Numbered from the stretch's first letter, positions 13,449 through 21,680 are shown. The stretch: 26,211 nt of DNA from Desulfovibrio sp. UBA6121 (GCA_002422505.1 DIVX01000175.1:1-26211), one strand, 5' to 3'. The notes: generated by a model from the sequence alone, not told the origin. A program made the numbers and translations.

Positions 13449-14367
13449 GGCTGTGCCCCCCCTGCTCCTCGTCCTTGGTGAAGGTGCGTCCGCTGGACAT
13501 GTGCGCATTGGGCCAGGAGTGGCTGTGCCCGTGCGGGCCGAAGAGATTGCCCCGGCCCCGCGTTGGCCCGGCGTCGTCGGCTTCGGCGCAGGCGTCTTCG
13601 GTGCTGGCGTCGTCGGCGTTTGGCCGCGCGCGGCGCGGGCCGCATTCGATGAGATAGGCCCGCAGGAAGGTGGGGTATGCGCCGGTGGAATACGTGCCCG
13701 AGCCGTAGCCCAGGGCCAGGATGCTGCCCTGGGGCAGCGGGCCGTAGCCGTCGGCCAGGGTTTTGAGCACCGCCAGGCCCGTGGGCGTGGCCAGCTCCAT
13801 GCCGGAATCGGCGGCGAAGGTCAGCATGCCGCGCGCCAGTTCCGCGCTGGCCGGGGCGGGCACCGGGAAGCGCCCGTGGCTGAAGGTGACGAAACCGGAC
13901 CCCAGGTTCACCGGCGAAGCGACCACGCGGCTCGCCCCCGTGGCGCGCGCCAGCAGCACCGCGCCCAGCGTATCGACCACCGTGTCCACCGCGCCTACCT
14001 CGTGGAAGTGGATGTGCTCCAGCGGTTCGCCGTGCACCGTGGACTCGGCCTCGGCCAGACGGGTAAGGGCGGCCAGGCCCTGCTCCTTCACGTCGGCGGG
14101 CCAGTGCTTTTCCGGCGCGGCGGCCACGATGTCCGTCAGGTCCTTCAAATGGCGCAGGGGCTGGGGGGCCTCCTCCAGCACCTCCACCCGCCGGGTGCGG
14201 ATGCCCTGGACCATCTGCTCCGACACGCGCACCGAGACGCCCGGCAGGCCAAGGGCGGCCACGGCCTCGGCCAGCAGGCGCTCGCCTCCGGGCAGCAGGT
14301 CGCTCAAGGAGGCCAGCAGCATGTCGCCGGAAACGCCAAGGGAACATTCAATATACAGTGTTTTCAC
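13411..14367 (-). CDS. larC: LarC family nickel insertion protein, short form with His tail
   Basis: LarC puts nickel into the pincer cofactor of lactate racemase in a CTP-dependent step. The GTG at 14367 has AGGA nine bases upstream and follows the larB stop by six bases. Of 318 residues, 1-242 match the N-terminal (LarC1) part: IECSLGVSGDMLLASLSDLL (7-26), HIHFHEVGAVDTVVDTLGA (118-136), TFSHGRFPVPAPA (161-173), LATPTGLAVL (192-201) and LGYGSGTYSTG (219-229). Complete LarC proteins carry about 130 more residues (LarC2, catalytic in known enzymes), in Lactobacillus joined by a programmed frameshift. Here 243-318 is a low-complexity linker and a tail with ten histidines (279-317), and the DUF3431 gene starts at once, so no LarC2 is encoded locally in any frame I read. 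The tail probably binds or stores nickel. Confidence 0.88.
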   Translation of the reverse strand: MKTLYIECSLGVSGDMLLASLSDLLPGGERLLAEAVAALGLPGVSVRVSEQMVQGIRTRRVEVLEEAPQPLRHLKDLTDIVAAAPEKHWPADVKEQGLAALTRLAEAESTVHGEPLEHIHFHEVGAVDTVVDTLGAVLLARATGASRVVASPVNLGSGFVTFSHGRFPVPAPASAELARGMLTFAADSGMELATPTGLAVLKTLADGYGPLPQGSILALGYGSGTYSTGAYPTFLRAYLIECGPRRARPNADDASTEDACAEADDAGPTRGRGNLFGPHGHSHSWPNAHMSSGRTFTKDEEQGGHSHGPHGTHGHEHD

Positions 14368-14373
14368 AGCGGC

Positions 14374-15126
14374 TTATCCTTTGCGTGCGGCTTCGCACTG
14401 GGCGTTGATCACATGGGCCATGTACCCGGCCCCGAAGCCGTTGTCGATGTTCACCACGCTGACCCCGGAGGCGCAGGAGTTGAGCATGGTCAGCAGCGCG
14501 GCCAGGCCGCCGAAGCTTGCGCCATAGCCCACGCTGGTCGGCACGGCGATGACCGGCGCGGCCACCAGCCCACCCACCACGGAAGGCAGCGCGCCGTCCA
14601 TGCCCGCCACGGCCACCACGGCGCGGGCGTCCAGAAAGTCGTCCAGCACGGCCAGAAAGCGGTGGATGCCCGCCACCCCGCAGTCGAAGCGGCGCAGCAC
14701 CGTGCTGCCCAGGTGCTCGGCCGTGCGCGCTGCCTCCTCGGCCACGGGGATGTCCGCCGTGCCCGCGCTGACCACCACCACCTTGCCCACGCGGTTCACC
14801 GGGGCGTTCTCCACGCTCAAGATGCGGGAAAGCGGGTCGAAGCACGCGCCGGGCATGTGCCGCACGGCTTCGTAGTGCGCGGCCTCGGCGCGGGTGCCCA
14901 GCACCCGGCCCGTGCGCTCGGCCAGCTGGGCGAAGATCTCCGCCACCTGCTGCGGGGTTTTGCCCTGGCAGAACACCACCTCGGCTTGGCCCTTGCGCAG
15001 CAGGCGGTGGTGGTCCAGCCGGGCGAACCCGGCATCGGCCACGCTCTGGCCAAGCAACTGGCGCTTCAGTTCCTCCGCGTCCAGGCGGCCCTGGCGGAAG
15101 TCCTCCAGCAGGCTGTCTACGTTCAC
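14374..15126 (-). CDS. larB: Nickel pincer cofactor biosynthesis protein LarB
   Basis: LarB carboxylates the pyridinium ring of nicotinic acid adenine dinucleotide and hydrolyses it, the first step of nickel-pincer cofactor synthesis. The start is GTG 15126, with GGGAG seven bases before it and a GTGA overlap with the larE stop; the long open frame upstream to 15834 is antisense-free but not LarB-like. The 250-residue product has the typical N-terminal segment (VDSLLEDFRQGRLDAEE) and a C-terminal PurE-like carboxylase domain: VVVVSAGTADIPVAEEAA, RRFDCGVAGIHR, VVAVAGMDGALPSVVGGL, VPTSVGYGASFGGLAAL and NIDNGFGAGYMAH. These motifs and length are those of the family. It is the middle gene of larE-larB-larC. 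No larA (the racemase) is in the window, so the enzyme served is unknown. Confidence 0.93.
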   Translation of the reverse strand: MNVDSLLEDFRQGRLDAEELKRQLLGQSVADAGFARLDHHRLLRKGQAEVVFCQGKTPQQVAEIFAQLAERTGRVLGTRAEAAHYEAVRHMPGACFDPLSRILSVENAPVNRVGKVVVVSAGTADIPVAEEAARTAEHLGSTVLRRFDCGVAGIHRFLAVLDDFLDARAVVAVAGMDGALPSVVGGLVAAPVIAVPTSVGYGASFGGLAALLTMLNSCASGVSVVNIDNGFGAGYMAHVINAQCEAARKG

Positions 15127-15929
15127 GTGCGTTCTCCCAAAGAAAAGTGTGTAAAACCGATGAAATGGGCGCGTTCTTCCAGTTGTTTGGCCAGGGCCAG
15201 GGCAAAGGGCATCTGGCTGGGGCGCACCAGCAGGCGCACGGCGTCGCCGCCGCCGCCGGGTGTGCCGGGCCGCCCCGGCACCAGGCGCGCCCGCAGGTCG
15301 GTCAGGCCCAGGTCGTGGGCGGCGCGCTCCAGGCCCTCTATGGCCGTCAGCCGGGAGAAGGTCAGCTCCTGGTGCGTGGGCACGCGCGTGGCCAAGCACG
15401 AGTTGGAGGGATCGTCGGCGTTTTCCAGGCCCACCAGCCGGGCCAGCTCGCGCACGCCCGCTTTGTTTATGCCGCAGGCGGCCAGGGGCGAAAGCACGCC
15501 CGCCTCGGCCACGGCGCGGCGTCCCGGTCTGGCGGGATCGTCGTCGGCGTTGGTGCCCTCGGCCAGCTGCGCCTGCGTTCCCAGCCACGACTGCGCCTCG
15601 GCGCGCAGTTCGCCCAGCACCAGTTGCTTGCACAGGTAGCAGCGGTCCTCCGGGTTCTTGCGCAGCCGCTCGTTGGCCAGCACGTAAATGTGGCGCACGC
15701 GCACCGCTGCGCCCACGCTCTGGCGCAGGTGCGCGGCGATGCGGTCGGCCCGGCGGCGTTCCTGGGCGCACACGAATTCCGAGCGTACGCTGACGCCCAG
15801 GGCGCGCTCGCCCAGGGCCTTGGCCGCGGCCCAAAGGGCCAGGGAGCTGTCCACTCCGCCGGAATAGGCCACCGCCACGGCGCCCATGGCGCGGAAAGAG
15901 TCCAGGAGTCGGGTGAGGCGTTCGTCCAT
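15123..15929 (-). CDS. larE: ATP-dependent sulfur transferase LarE
   Basis: LarE adenylates the carboxylated cofactor precursor and inserts sulfur to form the thio-acids that hold nickel. ATG 15929 has AGGA five bases upstream and gives 268 residues; the frame is open far upstream but that part is antisense to the MATE gene's region and not LarE-like. The PP-loop ATP motif is AYSGGVDSS (21-29), followed by EGTNADDD (124-131). Cys97 and Cys100 (RCYLC) and Cys178 (NSCLATR) are the three cysteines associated with LarE enzymes that carry a [4Fe-4S] cluster and can act repeatedly, unlike the Lactobacillus form that sacrifices its single cysteine. This assignment rests on cysteine pattern. It is the first gene of the lar unit, behind a good promoter (16072-16100) and a leader of about 135 bases. 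Confidence 0.92.
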   Translation of the reverse strand: MDERLTRLLDSFRAMGAVAVAYSGGVDSSLALWAAAKALGERALGVSVRSEFVCAQERRRADRIAAHLRQSVGAAVRVRHIYVLANERLRKNPEDRCYLCKQLVLGELRAEAQSWLGTQAQLAEGTNADDDPARPGRRAVAEAGVLSPLAACGINKAGVRELARLVGLENADDPSNSCLATRVPTHQELTFSRLTAIEGLERAAHDLGLTDLRARLVPGRPGTPGGGGDAVRLLVRPSQMPFALALAKQLEERAHFIGFTHFSLGERT

Positions 15930-16071
15930 TGCTGTCCTGTGCGGGGGAGGCTGTCTTGTTGCATGCGCAGCGCGGGGTGCCGTGGCCATATGCTCAAGCC
16001 TGCGGCGGGTCAAAGGACCAGCTCGCCTGCCTGCCGCGCCGGGGGGGCTGGCCGCGCGTTGAACCCGCGCC

Positions 16072-16100
16072 TGTATAGTCGGCTTTGCGGCAGGGCACAA
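16072..16100 (-). promoter_or_regulatory. Candidate sigma-70 promoter for larE-larB-larC
   Basis: On the minus strand TTGTGC (16095-16100) and TATACA (16072-16077) are 17 bases apart. Transcription would start near 16065, about 135 bases before larE. It lies in the 218-base gap behind the MATE gene, suggesting that the lar unit is transcribed separately. I saw no metalloregulator or riboswitch motif that I could name in the leader. Confidence 0.5.
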
Positions 16101-16147
16101 GCCGGGGCTATGGCGCGCGCCGCAAAATCCGGGCTGCGGCGGCGGGC

Positions 16148-17596
16148 CTAAAGGCTGGCTCCGCCTGCTTTGCGCGGGGGCGCGGCCTCTATGACGCGGC
16201 GCTTGGTCCAGGCTCCGTTGCGGAAGCGCAGGCCGAAGCAGACCGCCTGGAAAAGCACATAGGCGGAGAGGCACAGCCAGGGGCCGTGAATGCCCCCGAT
16301 GGCGTTGTGCACCAGGTACCAGGTGGGCAGCACCAGCACGCCCAGGCTTCCAGCCAGCATGGTCAGCATGACGAAGCGCGTATCGCCCGCGCCCTTGAGC
16401 GCGCCGAAGTAGACGATGGCCACGGCGTCCACCAGGGTGTACAGGGCCACGTAGCGCAACAGCACCACGCCCATCTCGCGGATGGCCGCGAAGGTCGGCT
16501 CTCCCGCCGCCGCCGCTGCCGCAGCGCCTGCTTCCTGCGCGGCAGACCGGAACAGGTCGAGCAGGGGGCCGGGGGCCAGCACAAAGATCAACCCCATGGG
16601 CACCATCCAGCACAGGGCCAGAAACACGGCATTGCCCGTGGCGCGCCGCGCCAGATCCGGCCTGCCCTGGCCCTGGCTGCGGCCCACAAGCACGCTTACC
16701 GCGATGGACAGCCCGATGACCGGCAAGTACGTGAGTCCATTGATGGAAAAGGCGATGTTGGTGGCCGAAAGCTCCACCAGGCCCATGCGCCCCACCAGCA
16801 GCGAGAAGCCGGTTATGGCCATGATGTCGAGAAAGAACTGCACCCCGGCGGGCGCGCCCACGCGCATGAGCCGGGCGAGCATGTCCGGCTCCAGGCGCCA
16901 GGCGGTGCGCAGGCGGTGGCGTTTTTGCGCCTCCGGCGCAAGCAGCAGCAGGCCAAAGAGCAGGCAGCTGATGACCGAACCCAGCACGGTGGCGATGGCC
17001 GCGCCGCGTATGCCCAGCTCCGGCGCGCCCCAGGCCCCGAAGATCAGCGCGTAGTCCAGCGGAATGTTGGCCGCCGCGCCGAGCAGGTTCACCGCCATGA
17101 CGGCCACGGTGCGGCCCAGGCCGGAAAAATAGCCTGAAAGCGCGGTGGAGAGCACCACGCCGCCGCCGCCCAGGGTCAGAATGCGGAAATAGTCCGCCTC
17201 CATGCCGCGCACGGTTTCCGGGTGCCCGGCCAGTTCGAACAGCGGTCCGCCGGTTCCGGCCAGGGCCACCAGCGCCAGGCCGGAAGCCACGCTGAACCAG
17301 ATGCCAGCCCACAGGGCCGGGCCTACGCGTTCCGGCCTGCAGGCCCCGTGGTACTGGGCCACCAGCACCCCCACGCACGAGGCCGCGCCAAGAAAAAAGG
17401 CCACAAGCAGAAACGCGGTCAGCCCGCCGGGAACAGAGGCCGCCAGCTCGTTCACGTCGTGGCGGCCCAGGAACATGCGGTCGGTGAACTGCATCAAGGT
17501 GGTGCTGCCCATGCTGACCATGAGCGGCGCGCCCACGGAGAGCATTTCGCGGCAGCCGCAAGGGCCGCCCCAGCGGCTTCTCAAAGATTCGCTCAT
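16148..17596 (-). CDS. MATE family multidrug/metabolite exporter
   Basis: A 482-residue inner-membrane MATE transporter that exports organic cations or metabolites using a Na+ or H+ gradient. About twelve hydrophobic helices are visible in two halves. Family landmarks: SVGAPLMVSMGSTTLMQFTD in helix 1, FLGRHDVNELAA, a first-half repeat ending GLGRTVAVMAVN, AAANIPLDYALIFG, and in the second half VGAPAGVQFFLDIM and YFGALKGAGDTRFVM. An alanine-rich loop lies near residues 355-365. The ATG at 17596 overlaps the stop of the flavoprotein gene as ATGA and has only a weak ribosome binding site, so translation is probably coupled. The substrate cannot be predicted. It is the second gene of a two-gene unit; the lar promoter lies behind it. 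Confidence 0.9.
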   Translation of the reverse strand: MSESLRSRWGGPCGCREMLSVGAPLMVSMGSTTLMQFTDRMFLGRHDVNELAASVPGGLTAFLLVAFFLGAASCVGVLVAQYHGACRPERVGPALWAGIWFSVASGLALVALAGTGGPLFELAGHPETVRGMEADYFRILTLGGGGVVLSTALSGYFSGLGRTVAVMAVNLLGAAANIPLDYALIFGAWGAPELGIRGAAIATVLGSVISCLLFGLLLLAPEAQKRHRLRTAWRLEPDMLARLMRVGAPAGVQFFLDIMAITGFSLLVGRMGLVELSATNIAFSINGLTYLPVIGLSIAVSVLVGRSQGQGRPDLARRATGNAVFLALCWMVPMGLIFVLAPGPLLDLFRSAAQEAGAAAAAAAGEPTFAAIREMGVVLLRYVALYTLVDAVAIVYFGALKGAGDTRFVMLTMLAGSLGVLVLPTWYLVHNAIGGIHGPWLCLSAYVLFQAVCFGLRFRNGAWTKRRVIEAAPPRKAGGASL

Positions 17597-18888
17597 AGGG
17601 CGTGCCCGGCCGCAAAGCCCGAAGCCCAGGCCCAGTGCAGGTTGAAGCCGCCCAGATCGCCCGCCACGTCCAGGGCCTCGCCCAGGGCGAAAAGGCCGGG
17701 AATGGCTTTGCACTGCATGGTCTTGGCGGAAAAGGCCTCCACGTCCAGCCCGCCGCTGGCGGCCTCGGCCCGGGCCATGCCCGCCGTGGTGCGCGGGATG
17801 ACGCGCCAGCTGCCCACGATGCCCGCCAGGGCGTCCAGGTCCGCGCGGGAAAGCTCGGCCAGGCGGCGGTCGCCAATGCTGCGGGCCTTGAACTGGGGCG
17901 GCAGTTCGGCCAGGCGGGCCTCCACCAGGCGGCGCGGCATCAGCTCGGAAAGGATGGTGCGCGCCAGGGCCTTGCCCCGGCCGGGCTGGCGCAGCAGGGC
18001 GGGCATGTCCGCCTCGGGCGCGAGGTCGATGCTGATGGCCTCGCCCTTGCGCCAGTACGACGAAAGGCGCAAGGCCGCAGGGCCGGAAAGCCCCTGGTGG
18101 GTGAACAGCAGGCTGTCGGCTATGCTGACTCCGCCGCAGGCGCTGGCCGCGTCGAGGCTCAGGCGCGCGGAGACGCTCAAGCCCGTAAGCTCGCGGCAAA
18201 GCGCGGCCTCCGGCCCGGAGAGCACAAGCGGCGTGAGCGCCGGGCGCGCGGGAACATGGATCAAACCGAGCTGACCGGCCAGGCGAGCCACCACATCCGT
18301 GCCGCCCAGGGCGGGCCAGGCCGGGCTGCCCAGGGCCAGGGCCACGCGCGGGGCGTAGAGCGGACCGTGGGCGGTATCCACCCGGAACAGGCCGCCGGGC
18401 TCCGCCGGGGGAACCACGCCGGTGACCGGGCGACCCAGCAGGAAGCGGCACCCGGCCTTGCGACAGGCCTTTTCCAAGGCCAGGGCCAGGGCCTCGGCCC
18501 CCTGGTCGCAGAACATCTTGCCCTGGTCTTCCTCGTGGGCGGAAAGGCCCAGGCCCTCCAGCAGGCGCAAAAACTCCGCCGGAGGCAGGCGTTTGAGCGC
18601 CTGGGCCGTGAAGCGCGGATTTTTCGAAAGATAGTGCTCCGGCGCGGCGTTCAGGTTGGTGCAGTTGGAGCGGCCGCCGCCGGAGGCGCGCAGCTTGCGG
18701 GCCGGGGTGCGGTCCTGGTCCACCAGCAGAATTTCCTTGCGGACCTTGGCGGCCTTGGCGCGGCGGGCCGCCGTGAGGGCGCAGAGCATACCTGCCGGGC
18801 CGGCGCCCAGGATGAGGATGTCGGCATCGGCCTGCTGCGTGGCGGGGGCGAGGGGGGCTGCGGATGTGGGCGAGGTGTGTTCGGACAT
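17593..18888 (-). CDS. HI0933 family NAD(P)/FAD-dependent oxidoreductase
   Basis: A 431-residue soluble flavoprotein of the HI0933/YhiN family, whose members bind FAD but whose substrates are not known. The FAD dinucleotide fold starts ILILGAGPAGMLCALTA (GAGPAG 28-33), followed by the family signature KLRASGGGRSNCTNLN (65-80), VALALGSPAWPALGGTD in the middle, TTAGMARAEAASGGLDVE, and the C-terminal FAD-closing segment LGEALDVAGDLGGFNLHWAW. The ATG at 18888 is preferred because its product begins just before the FAD fold; upstream codons to 19026 would cover the divergent promoter region. No ribosome binding site is visible and a promoter ends six bases before the ATG, so the messenger may be leaderless. 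The MATE gene overlaps its stop. Confidence 0.9.
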   Translation of the reverse strand: MSEHTSPTSAAPLAPATQQADADILILGAGPAGMLCALTAARRAKAAKVRKEILLVDQDRTPARKLRASGGGRSNCTNLNAAPEHYLSKNPRFTAQALKRLPPAEFLRLLEGLGLSAHEEDQGKMFCDQGAEALALALEKACRKAGCRFLLGRPVTGVVPPAEPGGLFRVDTAHGPLYAPRVALALGSPAWPALGGTDVVARLAGQLGLIHVPARPALTPLVLSGPEAALCRELTGLSVSARLSLDAASACGGVSIADSLLFTHQGLSGPAALRLSSYWRKGEAISIDLAPEADMPALLRQPGRGKALARTILSELMPRRLVEARLAELPPQFKARSIGDRRLAELSRADLDALAGIVGSWRVIPRTTAGMARAEAASGGLDVEAFSAKTMQCKAIPGLFALGEALDVAGDLGGFNLHWAWASGFAAGHAL

Positions 18889-18894
18889 TGCGCG

Positions 18895-18923
18895 GTTGTA
18901 GGGGATGCGCGCGGGGAACACAA
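18895..18923 (-). promoter_or_regulatory. Candidate promoter directly before flavoprotein start
   Basis: On the minus strand TTGTGT (18918-18923) and TACAAC (18895-18900) are 17 bases apart. Only CGCGCA separates the -10 box from the ATG at 18888, so transcription would begin at or within a base or two of the start codon. Confidence 0.4.
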
Positions 18924-18961
18924 GGGCGGCGCAATATGCCCCCCGCACAGCGCCAGACCCT

Positions 18962-18989
18962 TTGCATCCTTCCGCAATTGTGCTAGGGC
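18962..18989 (+). promoter_or_regulatory. Weak candidate promoter for the microprotein gene
   Basis: TTGCAT (18962-18967) is 16 bases from TAGGGC (18984-18989), which is preceded by TGC as in an extended -10. A CGGAGC/GCTCCG hairpin lies at 18996-19010 just downstream. The -10 match is poor, so confidence is low. Confidence 0.25.
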
Positions 18990-19046
18990 TGTTGCCGGAG
19001 CGCGGCTCCGAAAACTTCGCGCGCAAAGGCGCACAAGGGGTGGGTC

Positions 19047-19133
19047 ATGGATTTCTTCTTTTTCTTCGCCGGATTGTTCGGAACCATCGCTGGCCTTCTG
19101 GTCATCAAGACCACCAGCAAGAACGAGCACTAG
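19047..19133 (+). CDS. 28-residue single-helix membrane microprotein
   Basis: ATG 19047 to TAG 19131-19133 encodes 28 residues: a short acidic start (MD), a run of phenylalanines and a hydrophobic segment FAGLFGTIAGLLVIK, then a polar, mostly basic tail TTSKNEH. This is one membrane helix with a probable N-out/C-in orientation by the positive-inside rule. AAGGGG lies about nine bases before the ATG. It has its own strong terminator 82 bases after the stop and stands alone, divergent from the flavoprotein gene. It is too short for family recognition. Small single-helix proteins often bind and modulate larger membrane complexes; the partner here is unknown. The alternative is that the transcript works mainly as a small RNA. 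Confidence 0.6.
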   Translation: MDFFFFFAGLFGTIAGLLVIKTTSKNEH

Positions 19134-19215
19134 GCCGGATTTTTCCCGCCGGTGACGTTTGACGCGCCGCGCCGCCTTCCCCGATGCCGGGAGCGGCGTG
19201 CGCTTCGCCATTTTT

Positions 19216-19242
19216 GGCCCGCTTCGGCGGGCCTTTTTCTTT
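19216..19242 (+). terminator. Strong rho-independent terminator
   Basis: GGCCCGC (19216-19222), a TTCG tetraloop and GCGGGCC (19227-19233) form a perfect 7-bp GC-rich stem followed by TTTTTCTTT. It points along the plus strand and ends the microprotein transcript; the minus-strand side lacks a T-run. Confidence 0.9.
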
Positions 19243-19442
19243 GATGCTGCGGTTTGTCGGGGCGGGGCGGGGGCGCCTGCGGCTCCATGGCCGTTGAGCG
19301 GCCGTTGCGCGCCCCGCGCACCAGGCCTGCGCGGCGAGCCAACATCGACCCTCTTTTGCGGATGCCTTGCGTTTTTTAGAACCAGCGAATTGCGGCAACC
19401 TCGGTCTGGCCTAATCGGACCCCGAGACGCCCTTCTCGCGGG
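19243..19442. other. Gap between terminator and kinase gene end
   Basis: Two hundred bases without a supported gene. A CGAGA/TCTCG hairpin (19423-19438) lies just after the stop of the minus-strand kinase but has no T-run on that strand, so it is at most a weak terminator. A T6 run on the plus strand (19373-19378) has no stem before it. Confidence 0.5.
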
Positions 19443-21680
19443 TCATGCTGCGTCTGGTTTTGCGGGTTGGAAGCTTAGGCACAGGGCGAAGCGGCTGCCC
19501 ACGCCCGGCGTGCTGTTGGCTTCCAGGGCGCCGCCCATGCCCGTGGCCAGCTCTTTGGCGATGGCCAGCCCCAGCCCGGTTCCGGCGAAGTGCTTGGTGA
19601 GCGGGGCCTCGGCCTGCACAAAGGGCTGGAACAGGCGGGGCAGAAACTCCGGGGCAATGCCGATGCCCGTATCCTCCACCTCCATGCGCAGGGTGCAGGT
19701 GGCCTCGTCCTGGCAGCTCACCTGCACATGCAGGGTCACTTGGCCGCGCAGGGTGAACTTCAAGGCGTTGTCCAGCAGGTGCCGCATAAGCCGGGTCAAC
19801 TGCACGGGGTCGCCCAGCAGGCGCAGTTCCTTCAGGTGCGGGTCCATGCGGCGGGTGAATCCCAGGCCCTTGAGCTCCGCCAGGGGGGCGAACTCCACCT
19901 CCAGTGGGGTGAGCACTTCTTCCAGGTGGAAGGGCCGCAGCTCGAAGCGCATTTGCCCCGCGCCCAGGGCCGCGTAGTCCAAAATGTCGTTGACCAGGGC
20001 GGTGATGTGCTGGGCGGATTGAGTGGCCCAGGCGAGGTACTGGCGCTGTTCCTCCTGGTCGTGCGTGTTGCGCAGCAGTTGCAGCATGCCCAGCAGGCCG
20101 TTCAGCGGCGTGCGCAGCTCGTGGCTCATGTTCGTCAGAAAGGCGCTTTTGGCCTGGCTGGCCGCTTCCGCAGCCTCCTTGGCGGAAAGCAGGGCGCGTT
20201 CGGAAAGCTTGCGTTCGGTTATATCGCGCGAGAAGCTGGCTATTTGGACGATTTCGCCCGTGGCGCTGCGCACGGGATGCAGGCGGATGGCGTAGGTGCG
20301 GCCTTCGCGTTCCTCCTCGAAACGCACGGGCTGGCCTGTGCGCACCACGTCTTCGAAGCGCGCCTTGCGCCCGTTGCGCACATAGTGGGGGATGATGTCC
20401 AGGATGTTGCGCCCGGTGAGTTCGTGCGCGGTTTTGCCGCGCCGTTTGGCCGCGCTCTCGTTCATGGCCAGCACCTGGCCGTCGGGCACCAGCAGCAGCA
20501 CGCCGTCGCTGGAGGCGTTGAATACGGCCCGCATGCGCTCCTCGCTTTCGAACAGGGCGCGCTGGGCGGCCTCCTGCCGGGCCTTGTGCTCCATGAGCGC
20601 CTCGGCCATGTGGTCCAGGGAGCGGCCCAGTTCGCCTATCTCTCCCTGCTGCTCCGGCAGGTTGCTGCGCGCGGTGTAGTCTCCGGCGTGCAGGGCGCGC
20701 ACGGTTTGCATAAGCCGCGCCGCAGGCTCCAGCACGCTGCGCTTGGCCCACAGGCGCGCCACAAGCAGGATGACCAACGCCAGTCCCATCAAGGCCATGG
20801 AGTTGCGGGTGAGCTTGGCCGCGCTGGCGGCGTATACGGCGTCCCTGGAAATGCCCACGCGCACGTAGCAGGCTTCGTCGGGGCAAATGTCCAGCCGCTT
20901 CATGACGTAATAGCGTTCCACGCCGTCTACGCCGACGCCCCAGCCGTTCAACTCCTCCGCACCCTGCCGGATCAGCTCGGCCTGGTCTTCCGGCAGGCGC
21001 GCGCCTGCGTAGAGCGGGGCCTCGGGCAGGCGGTAGATGATGCGACCGCTTTGCCCCGCCAGCACCAGGGTGGTGCCCTGGGGCAGGGCGGCTTCGGCGA
21101 ATATTTCCGCCGCCTCGGCCACGGTGAGGTGGGCCACCAGCAGCATTTTGAGGCGGCCGTCCGGTCCCTGCACGGGCGCGGCATAGCTGATGACCGGAAT
21201 TTGCTCGCGCCCGCCCAGGTCCAGGGTGGAAACGCCCACGGCGAAGGACTGCCCCTGCGTGGCCCCGGTCACGGCCTGGTCGTCGCGCAGGTTGGTTCCC
21301 GGCGGCAGGGGCTGCGCGGCGGCGATGACCGAGCCGTCGGGCCGGGTGAGGATGAGATTTCTATAGTGCACGGCCATGCGCAAAAAAACCGCCAGGCGCG
21401 CCTGGCTGGCCGCAGGGTCGCTGCTGGCTATCAGCGGATTGGCGGCCATGATTTCCAGAAAAACGCGGGCGTTGGTGGTTTCTTGTCCCAGGGCGCGGGC
21501 CACCAGGCTGGCGGCGCGGGCGGCGCTGGCCACGGCGGCTTCGCGTTCCTGGGCGCGGTCGCGCATGTGGCCGAAGAGCGAAAGGGCGAGCATGGGCAGC
21601 AGGGTAAGGGCCACAAGGGCCGCCAGCATGGCGTGCAGGCTGGTGGCCCGCTGCCGCCAAAGCTGGGAGGGGCGCGTCAT
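19443..21680 (-). CDS. Membrane sensor histidine kinase (dCache-HAMP-PAS)
   Basis: A 745-residue inner-membrane histidine kinase. Order: transmembrane helix about 18-37; periplasmic double-Cache-like sensor (about 40-290) with NLILTRPDGSVIAAAQPLPP and a cysteine pair in LDICPDEACYVRVG (266, 271); second helix about 294-312; HAMP (about 310-365); PAS (about 378-490) ending SFSRDITERK; HisKA with the phospho-acceptor in FLTNMSHELRTPLNG (His520); and an ATPase domain with N-box HLLDNALKFT (Asn637), DTGIGIAPE and GTGLGLAIAK. All catalytic boxes are intact. The ATG at 21680 overlaps the stop of the upstream gene as ATGA and has AGGA five bases before it. It has no receiver domain, so the response regulator-GGDEF-EAL protein encoded just before it is the obvious partner. 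The ligand is unknown; Cache sensors commonly bind small metabolites. Confidence 0.92.
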   Translation of the reverse strand: MTRPSQLWRQRATSLHAMLAALVALTLLPMLALSLFGHMRDRAQEREAAVASAARAASLVARALGQETTNARVFLEIMAANPLIASSDPAASQARLAVFLRMAVHYRNLILTRPDGSVIAAAQPLPPGTNLRDDQAVTGATQGQSFAVGVSTLDLGGREQIPVISYAAPVQGPDGRLKMLLVAHLTVAEAAEIFAEAALPQGTTLVLAGQSGRIIYRLPEAPLYAGARLPEDQAELIRQGAEELNGWGVGVDGVERYYVMKRLDICPDEACYVRVGISRDAVYAASAAKLTRNSMALMGLALVILLVARLWAKRSVLEPAARLMQTVRALHAGDYTARSNLPEQQGEIGELGRSLDHMAEALMEHKARQEAAQRALFESEERMRAVFNASSDGVLLLVPDGQVLAMNESAAKRRGKTAHELTGRNILDIIPHYVRNGRKARFEDVVRTGQPVRFEEEREGRTYAIRLHPVRSATGEIVQIASFSRDITERKLSERALLSAKEAAEAASQAKSAFLTNMSHELRTPLNGLLGMLQLLRNTHDQEEQRQYLAWATQSAQHITALVNDILDYAALGAGQMRFELRPFHLEEVLTPLEVEFAPLAELKGLGFTRRMDPHLKELRLLGDPVQLTRLMRHLLDNALKFTLRGQVTLHVQVSCQDEATCTLRMEVEDTGIGIAPEFLPRLFQPFVQAEAPLTKHFAGTGLGLAIAKELATGMGGALEANSTPGVGSRFALCLSFQPAKPDAA

